Positions 1 to 5,724 of a stretch of 7,111 nt of DNA are shown here, in pieces. The DNA is from DATLMR01 sp035634255 (GTDB lineage Bacteria; Acidobacteriota; Blastocatellia; UBA7656). Made by a program: the position numbers and the translations under genes. Positions within the stretch are counted from its first letter, which is position 1. Each line of letters starts with the position of its first letter. The notes beneath the pieces were generated by a model. The model was not told the origin of the DNA, ran no database searches, and worked only from the letters and a program-made list of their open reading frames with translations. The stretch is from the NCBI GenBank assembly GCA_035634255.1, contig DASQDI010000114.1, positions 1 to 7,111 of the forward strand, given 5' to 3'.

Positions 1-3000
1 TGGCCCGAGCGAGCGACCCGTCGTCGAGGTTGAGGGTAGTCACGGGCAGGCCCGACAGCATGGCGGCTCCGGCCGAGTCTGTGAGCAGGGCCGAGGCCGC
101 GGAGTCCTCTACCATGAAGGCGAGGCGCGCGCGGGGGTAGCTGGGGTCGAGCGGGAGGTAGGCGGCGCCCGACTTGAGTATGGCCAGCAGCGAGACGACG
201 AAGCGGGAGGAGCGGGGGAGGCAGACGGCGACGCGGGACTCTGGGCCTACGCCGAGGTCCGTGAGGAAGCCCGAGAGCCTGTCGGCCTCCTCGTTCAGCT
301 CCCTATAACTGAGCCGTTCCTTCTGGTCCGCGACCGCGAGCGCCTGAGGCGTGAGTTCCGCCTGTTGCTCGACGAGTGTGTGGATACAGGTATCGCTCGG
401 ATACTCCTGCTGAGTCTGATTCCACTCGACCAGCAGCCTGCGGCGCTCCGCCGCTCCGAGCATCGGCAACTCCGAGATGCGAAGATCGGGGTTCGACGAT
501 ATGCTTTCGAGCAATATCTGGAACCGCTCTGTCATGCGTACTATCGTCTCCCTGTCGAACAAGTCCGTGTTGTACTGAAGCGAGGCTGAAAGCCCTCCGT
601 CGAGTTCGGCCACATGCATAGTCAGCTCGTACTGACTCACGGGCAGATCGACCGGCACGATTTCGACCGGCAACTCTCCCAGCATGCTCTTCCCGCCCGC
701 TTCCCCGATGGCAAAACCGGCCAGAGAGTCATCATTCCCCGCGCGCGTTTTTTGAAACGTGAAGACCGCCTGAAGCAATGGCGGGCGGCTCGCGCTCCGG
801 TCGGGCTGTAGCCGCTCAGACATGAGAGCGAGCGGATAATCCTGATGCTCGTAAGCATCGAGGACGGCCCTGCGCGTGCGGTCCAGCAACTCCGCGAACG
901 TCGGGCGAGATGAAAGGTCCGCGCGAATCGGGAGAATATTGACGAAGTACCCGGAGAGGTCCTTGAAATCCTTGCGGCTCCTGCCGGACGTGGGCGAGCC
1001 GACCAGCAACTCTTCCTGCCCCGAGTGCCTGTAAAGAAAAACTTCAAACGCGGCGAGCAAAGCGATGTGAAGGGTGGCCCCACGGCTGCCCGCAAGCTCC
1101 CTGATGCGACGCGTGATCGATTCGCTCACTTTGAAAGAGACGGACGCGCCTCGGTAGCCGAGGACGGGCGGGCGCGGCCTGTCCGTCGGCAGATTCAGGA
1201 CCGGAAGCTCGCCGCTCAATCGCTCCCGCCAGTACTCGCCCGCCATCCTGCCGCGCTCGGACGCGAGGAATTTCTCCTGCCACCCGACGTAATCCGCGAA
1301 CTGAAGATTGAGCGGAGGCAGGCCCGCGCGCGCCGACCTCCTGCCGGCCGAGTAAAGGATTCCAAGCTCCTTCATCATGTTCGCCAGAGACCCGAAGTCG
1401 GAGACAAGGTGGTGCACCGCTATCAGCAGAACGTGCTCGCGGCCGGACCGGGTGAACAGAGTCACTCTCAGCAGAGGGCCTCTTCCGAGATCGAACGGGC
1501 GCGAAGCGTCCTGCTTCAGTGAAGCGAGCAGAGATTCTTCGCTCTGGCCTGAAGCGTCAACCCGCCTGAAATCTATTTCCGAATGGTCATGCACTACCTG
1601 AACAGGCTCGCCGCCCATTATCTTAAAGGTCGTCCTCAGGCATTCGTGCCTGTCAACAAGCGCCTGAAATGACTCTTTCAAAACGACGGGATCAACCTCC
1701 GCCCTGATGCGGGCGGCGCTGGCAATCGTGAGCACCGGGCTGTCTTCCGCAAGCTCCTGCAACACCCACAGCGAACGCTGCCCATGCGAAAGCGGGCGCG
1801 CGGCATCCCTGCCCTCGCCCGGAGCCTGCCCTTTGATCGGAGATGGCGCGGCCGCCTCCGGCATCGCGACGAGCTCGGAGGCGATGCGGGCGATGCTCGC
1901 GTCATTAAAGAATGCGCCCAGAGGGATTTCTCGGCCGAGCCTCTCCTGAATGGCGTGCGAAAGCTCAAGGGCCATCAGTGAATCAAGGCCATATAAAGTT
2001 AGAGGGCGTTCGGGATCGATCTCGTTCGGGCTCACCTGAAGCCTCAGGGCCAGCTCTGCCGTGAGCCATGCCTTGAAGGCTTCTTCCTGATTGCGGGAAG
2101 GGCGGGAAGAATCTTTCGTGGCCTGGTCCTGCTCCGGCGCGGTCTGATCCGGGGATTTCTCGAACACTTCAAGCTCCGACCGTAGGAAGGCCGTGCGGCA
2201 CGCGCGCCTCTGTATCTTTCCGCTCGAAGTCTTCGGGATGCTCCACGGCTTCACGAGGACGACCGTGTGGGCCTGCAATTCATGTTTTTCGCTGACGGCG
2301 CTCCGAATGCTGTCGATGATGGCGGGCAGATTCTCGGCCTTCTTCGGGTCGGCTTCCTGCACGATGACGAGCTTCTCTTCCCCGTTCACGTCGATTGAGA
2401 AGGCGGCCCCGCAGCCGGGCCTGAGCGCCGGGTGGCTCTTTTCAACGGTCATCTCTATGTCTTGCGGGTAATGATTCCGGCCCCGGATGATGATCAGGTC
2501 TTTCAACCTGCCGGTCACGAACAGCTCTCCGTCTTTAATGAAGCCGAGGTCGCCCGTGCGGAGGTATGGCCCTTCGCCCGAGTCGGAGAGAAAAGCGTTG
2601 AAGGTGTGCTCGGTCTCTTCGGGCCGCTTCCAGTACCCTTGCGCGATGCTTTCGCCCGCGAGCCATATCTCGCCCACGCGGTCGGGCGGGCAGAGCGCGA
2701 GCGAATCGGGGTCTGCTATCACGGCGTCGTGCCCCTGCAAGACTCGCCCACAGCCGGCGAGGGTTCGGGCCGTCGGGCCCTCGGGCCGTGACGGGGCAAC
2801 GCGATTGCGTTCCAGTTCGGCGGCCTCGAAATCGCGGACCACCGGGAGGGATTCTCTTGAGCCGCCTGACACGATCAACGTGGCTTCGGCGAGGCCATAG
2901 CAGGGGAAGAAGGTTTCGCGTCGAAACCCGCAAGGCTCGAAAGCGTTGATGAATCTCTCGACGGTCTCCGAGCGGATCGGCTCAGCGCCGTTGAACGCGG

Positions 3001-3913
3001 TGGTCCAGCTTGAGAGGTCAAGCTCAGCGCGCTCGCTCGGCTTGACCTTTCGGACGCAGAGGTCGTAGGCGAAGTTGGGGCCGCCGCTGGTCGCGGCCCT
3101 GTAACGGGAGATCGCGCTCAGCCACCTCAAGGGCTTCTGCAAAAAGGCGAGCGGGGACATCAGGACGCACTGGGCCCCGATGTAAAGGGGCTGAAGCACG
3201 TTCCCGATCAAACCCATGTCGTGGTAGAGCGGCAGCCAGCCGACGAACGTGGATTCGCTGTCGTGCCGGCACGCGGTCTGTATTATCCACTCGTTGTGAA
3301 GGATATTCCCGTGGCTGACCATCACGCCCCTCGGCGAGCCGGTCGAGCCGGAAGTGTATTGCAGAAAGGCGAGCGATCTGCCCGATATATCAGGCTCCAT
3401 CCACTCGTCCGCGAGCCCGTCTTCGAGCGTGTCGGTAGTGACCCAGCCGAGAGACGTCAGCCTGTCGTCCAGCCCCGGCGACCTGCGGATCATCGACAGG
3501 ATCGACGAAGTGGTGAGCACAACGCGCGGGCCGGCGTCCTTCAGGATCGCGAGCAGCCTCGTGATGGAGCGGTGCAATCTGTCCGGGTCGGGAGGGTAGG
3601 CCGGGACGGCGACCGCCCCCGCGTACAGGCACCCGAAGAAAGCCGCGATGTAGTCGAGCCCCGGCGGGTAGAGGAGCAGGGCGCGCTCCGACGCCATGCC
3701 GAGCTCCTGAAGGCGCGCCGCGACCGCCCGCGCGCGCGCGTCAAGCTGGCCGTAGGTGATGCCCTCATCTTCGGTCTCGCCGTCTTTAAGAAAGGCGTAA
3801 GCTTTGAGTCCCGCCTGCTCGCCCGCCCTCAACCTCAAAAGCTCTACGAGAGTCGAGGCCGCGAAGCCCGAGGCTGAGGGGAGTCCGGTCTGCCCTTTAG
3901 TGTGTGTGCTCAT
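1..3913 (-). CDS. Lipopeptide-initiating NRPS (FAAL-ACP-C-A), 3' partial
   Basis: This is the 5' 1304 codons of a large synthetase that starts a lipopeptide; it runs open past position 1. Residues 1-585 are a fatty acyl-AMP ligase: P-loop YTSGSTGSPRG (186-196), GWLPLYHDMGLIG, NGAEPI (308-313), YGLAEAT, the FAAL-type stretch from about 362 to 390, RTGD, GRNHYPQDIE and C-terminal SGKIQRRACR (catalytic Lys566). It should activate a fatty acid with ATP. An acyl carrier protein follows (about 605-685) with GLDSLMALEL; Ser645 is the predicted phosphopantetheine site. The condensation domain (about 705-1150) shows SHGQRSLW (709-716), RHECLRTTF (755-763), HHLVSDFG (834-841) and GYFVNILPIR (988-997). 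It should acylate the first amino acid. An adenylation domain starts near 1175 with A1 LSYREL (1201-1206) and A2 LKSGAAYLPLDPSYP (1246-1260), then is cut off before A3, so its substrate is unreadable. The start ATG at 3913 is the first possible after an in-frame TAA. Confidence 0.96.
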   Translation of the reverse strand, partial: MSTHTKGQTGLPSASGFAASTLVELLRLRAGEQAGLKAYAFLKDGETEDEGITYGQLDARARAVAARLQELGMASERALLLYPPGLDYIAAFFGCLYAGAVAVPAYPPDPDRLHRSITRLLAILKDAGPRVVLTTSSILSMIRRSPGLDDRLTSLGWVTTDTLEDGLADEWMEPDISGRSLAFLQYTSGSTGSPRGVMVSHGNILHNEWIIQTACRHDSESTFVGWLPLYHDMGLIGNVLQPLYIGAQCVLMSPLAFLQKPLRWLSAISRYRAATSGGPNFAYDLCVRKVKPSERAELDLSSWTTAFNGAEPIRSETVERFINAFEPCGFRRETFFPCYGLAEATLIVSGGSRESLPVVRDFEAAELERNRVAPSRPEGPTARTLAGCGRVLQGHDAVIADPDSLALCPPDRVGEIWLAGESIAQGYWKRPEETEHTFNAFLSDSGEGPYLRTGDLGFIKDGELFVTGRLKDLIIIRGRNHYPQDIEMTVEKSHPALRPGCGAAFSIDVNGEEKLVIVQEADPKKAENLPAIIDSIRSAVSEKHELQAHTVVLVKPWSIPKTSSGKIQRRACRTAFLRSELEVFEKSPDQTAPEQDQATKDSSRPSRNQEEAFKAWLTAELALRLQVSPNEIDPERPLTLYGLDSLMALELSHAIQERLGREIPLGAFFNDASIARIASELVAMPEAAAPSPIKGQAPGEGRDAARPLSHGQRSLWVLQELAEDSPVLTIASAARIRAEVDPVVLKESFQALVDRHECLRTTFKIMGGEPVQVVHDHSEIDFRRVDASGQSEESLLASLKQDASRPFDLGRGPLLRVTLFTRSGREHVLLIAVHHLVSDFGSLANMMKELGILYSAGRRSARAGLPPLNLQFADYVGWQEKFLASERGRMAGEYWRERLSGELPVLNLPTDRPRPPVLGYRGASVSFKVSESITRRIRELAGSRGATLHIALLAAFEVFLYRHSGQEELLVGSPTSGRSRKDFKDLSGYFVNILPIRADLSSRPTFAELLDRTRRAVLDAYEHQDYPLALMSERLQPDRSASRPPLLQAVFTFQKTRAGNDDSLAGFAIGEAGGKSMLGELPVEIVPVDLPVSQYELTMHVAELDGGLSASLQYNTDLFDRETIVRMTERFQILLESISSNPDLRISELPMLGAAERRRLLVEWNQTQQEYPSDTCIHTLVEQQAELTPQALAVADQKERLSYRELNEEADRLSGFLTDLGVGPESRVAVCLPRSSRFVVSLLAILKSGAAYLPLDPSYPRARLAFMVEDSAASALLTDSAGAAMLSGLPVTTLNLDDGSLARA

Positions 3914-4014
3914 GTCTTGCCTGTTTTATCTTGCTAGATATATCGGTTCGTTCTGATTGCGATGGAGGAGGTGTTCCGGGGCCACGCAGTTCCGCATTCC
4001 GCAAACGAATGTGA
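3914..4014 (-). promoter_or_regulatory. 101-nt leader between exporter and FAAL-NRPS gene, possible promoter
   Basis: This is the only non-coding gap in the window. Its half nearest the FAAL start is AT-rich compared with the surroundings and contains the palindrome GATATATC (3937-3944), followed by an A-rich run. I cannot assign a convincing -35/-10 pair. An in-frame TAA at 3928-3926 fixes the earliest possible start of the downstream gene at ATG 3913. The Shine-Dalgarno is weak: only AGG at 3922-3920, 6 nt before the ATG. There is a short tandem GCGGAAT/GCGGAAC on the minus strand (about 4002-3988). There is also an imperfect inverted repeat (4009-4000 with 3961-3947, interrupted by 5 unpaired bases). 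No hairpin followed by a T-run is present, so I see no intrinsic terminator, and read-through from the exporter is likely. Confidence 0.35.
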
Positions 4015-5718
4015 TCACCTGCCGAGCGGGATGATCATCTCCGCCTGGGCGCTCTCGAAATCGGTCGTGGGCCTGTCGAAGACCACGCGGCCGTAATCCA
4101 GCTTGACCACGCGGTCCGCCACGCGGTAGTAGCGGTCGTCGTGTGTGATGACTATGACCGTCTTACCCTGAGCCTTAAGCTCGGGCAATATCTGAAGGTA
4201 GAAAACGTCTTTGAACATCGGGTCCTGATCGGCCGCCCATTCGTCGAACAGATATATTGAGCGGTCCTCCAGGTACGCGGTCAGCAGCGCCAGCCTCTTC
4301 CTCTGCCCCTGAGACAGTTCGGTAGTGGAGAGGACCCCGTCTTCGACCTGCACCTTGTGGTCGAGCTGGAGTTGGGTGAGCCGGGTGCGCGCCCTCGCGT
4401 CTGTCTCCGGCCCTTCTAGACCGAGCAGGCTCTCGAAGAGGTAGAAGTCCGAAAACACGGCCGAGAATAGCTGCCGGTAATCGTCCCTCGTCTCGTCGGT
4501 GATGGGCTGCCCGTCGAGCACCAGGTCTCCGCTCTCCGGGATGTAGAGCCCGGCGATGAGCTTCGAGAGGGTGGTCTTTCCGCTGCCGTTGCCGCCCGCT
4601 ATGAAGACCAGCTCTCCGGGCGAAAAGGTCAGGTTTATCGGCCCGAGCGTGAAGTTGCTCGACTCGCCCTCGCGGTAGTAAGTGTGGGTCACGCCGCGCA
4701 GGTCGAGGCGGCTCCACCGGCGCGACTCGTCGTCCTGCCTCTGGATGGTATCGGACGCGGCCGACGACAATGAGAGCCCTATGTCCTCGATCTTTCTCAC
4801 CGCCACGTCCGCGCGACTGAGCACGGGGAACATGCTCAGGATGACCTCGATAGGGGTCATCATATAGATGAAGACGAGGGTGTAGCCGGTCAGGGTTTTG
4901 GCGTCCGTCTTCAGCACCACCGGGAGGCCGAAGATGAGCAGCCCGATCAGGACAAAGATCAACACCTGGCCCCAGCTCCTGGCCGCCGTGAATATCGTGT
5001 TGCCCGTCACGTTGTAGTCCCTGAGCGAGGCGGCCGTCGGCTCAAGCTCCTGCCCCATGAATGCGTTGCGCCTGCGTCGGTGAATCTTCAATTCCTTGGC
5101 CCCCGCGGTCAGGGCGCTGAAGTGCTTGAAGAGGGTGTCGAACGCTTCGCGCGAGATCTTGAAGTAGTGCGAGGCCCTTATTACCGGCAACTGGTAGCTC
5201 GCTATCCCGAGGACCATGAAGATCAGGACCCCGACCAGCATGCGCCACGACAGCATCCCGAGGTACACGAGGCAGGCCGCGACTATCGAGAAGTGGATGA
5301 TCAGCAGGGGGACTTCCACGAGCGCGCCGGTGATCGCCGGTATGTCTTCGGTCAGGGCCGCGAGCATGCGGGGCGGGCCGATTTTTTCATGCAGGCGCAG
5401 GGGGGCGGACAGTATCTGCCTGCTCAGCCGGACCCGGAGGTCGTAAATCGCCGACGAAGCGAGGCGCGTGAGAAGGGCCTCGGAGATGAAGCGGCTGACC
5501 GGGAGAAGCGCGCACAGGGCCACGAAGGTCCAGACGAGTTCTCTCGGCGAAGCGCCGTTGCTGTTCAACGCGCTGTTGATGACAGCAAGCAGGGCGGTGT
5601 TGCTGACGCCGCTGATGACTCCGGTGATTACGACCAGGGCGAATATCACCCGAGCGCGGCGGATGTCCCTGGCGCATCTGAGCAGAAAGCTGAATAGCTT
5701 GAACGATATTATATTCAT
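4015..5718 (-). CDS. Cyclic-peptide/siderophore-type ABC exporter (PvdE/SyrD-like), TMD-NBD
   Basis: This is a complete 567-aa half-transporter, expected to work as an inner-membrane homodimer that exports the NRPS product using ATP. The N-terminal 300 residues hold about six hydrophobic segments (near 25-48, 60-80, 132-154, 158-178, 250-270, 276-298). The nucleotide-binding domain has Walker A GGNGSGKTT (375-383), the family-style stretch LFSAVFSDFYLF in place of an ordinary Q-loop, signature LSQGQ (468-472) instead of LSGGQ, Walker B ending IYLFDEW (Asp492, Glu493) and switch His526 (VITHDD). These variants are usual in the family of exporters linked to pyoverdine and syringomycin-type peptides. 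There is no peptidase or substrate-binding domain. The ATG at 5718-5716 is preceded in frame by only two codons and then a TGA, so no earlier start exists. It is 6 nt after the thioesterase gene and so likely co-transcribed and translationally coupled. The identity of the cargo is inferred from context. Confidence 0.96.
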   Translation of the reverse strand: MNIISFKLFSFLLRCARDIRRARVIFALVVITGVISGVSNTALLAVINSALNSNGASPRELVWTFVALCALLPVSRFISEALLTRLASSAIYDLRVRLSRQILSAPLRLHEKIGPPRMLAALTEDIPAITGALVEVPLLIIHFSIVAACLVYLGMLSWRMLVGVLIFMVLGIASYQLPVIRASHYFKISREAFDTLFKHFSALTAGAKELKIHRRRRNAFMGQELEPTAASLRDYNVTGNTIFTAARSWGQVLIFVLIGLLIFGLPVVLKTDAKTLTGYTLVFIYMMTPIEVILSMFPVLSRADVAVRKIEDIGLSLSSAASDTIQRQDDESRRWSRLDLRGVTHTYYREGESSNFTLGPINLTFSPGELVFIAGGNGSGKTTLSKLIAGLYIPESGDLVLDGQPITDETRDDYRQLFSAVFSDFYLFESLLGLEGPETDARARTRLTQLQLDHKVQVEDGVLSTTELSQGQRKRLALLTAYLEDRSIYLFDEWAADQDPMFKDVFYLQILPELKAQGKTVIVITHDDRYYRVADRVVKLDYGRVVFDRPTTDFESAQAEMIIPLGR

Positions 5719-5724
5719 AGGTGA

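Noticed and set aside
1025..1522. 165-codon plus-strand and overlapping minus-strand frames within the condensation domain
   Set aside because: The continuous minus-strand frame from 3913 explains this region with conserved C-domain motifs; the alternatives have none.
3221..3877. 218-codon open frame on the plus strand
   Set aside because: It lies wholly antisense to the FAAL domain, whose motifs are intact, and its translation is rich in Arg, Pro and Gly with no recognisable domain. It is a by-product of GC-rich codons.
3926..4014. Intrinsic terminator after the exporter gene
   Set aside because: The inverted repeat in the gap is interrupted and has a large loop, and no T-run follows on the minus strand.
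5080..5697. 205-codon open frame on the plus strand
   Set aside because: It is antisense to the transmembrane part of the exporter. The charged, low-complexity translation (many Asp, Arg, Gln) mirrors hydrophobic codons on the real strand.
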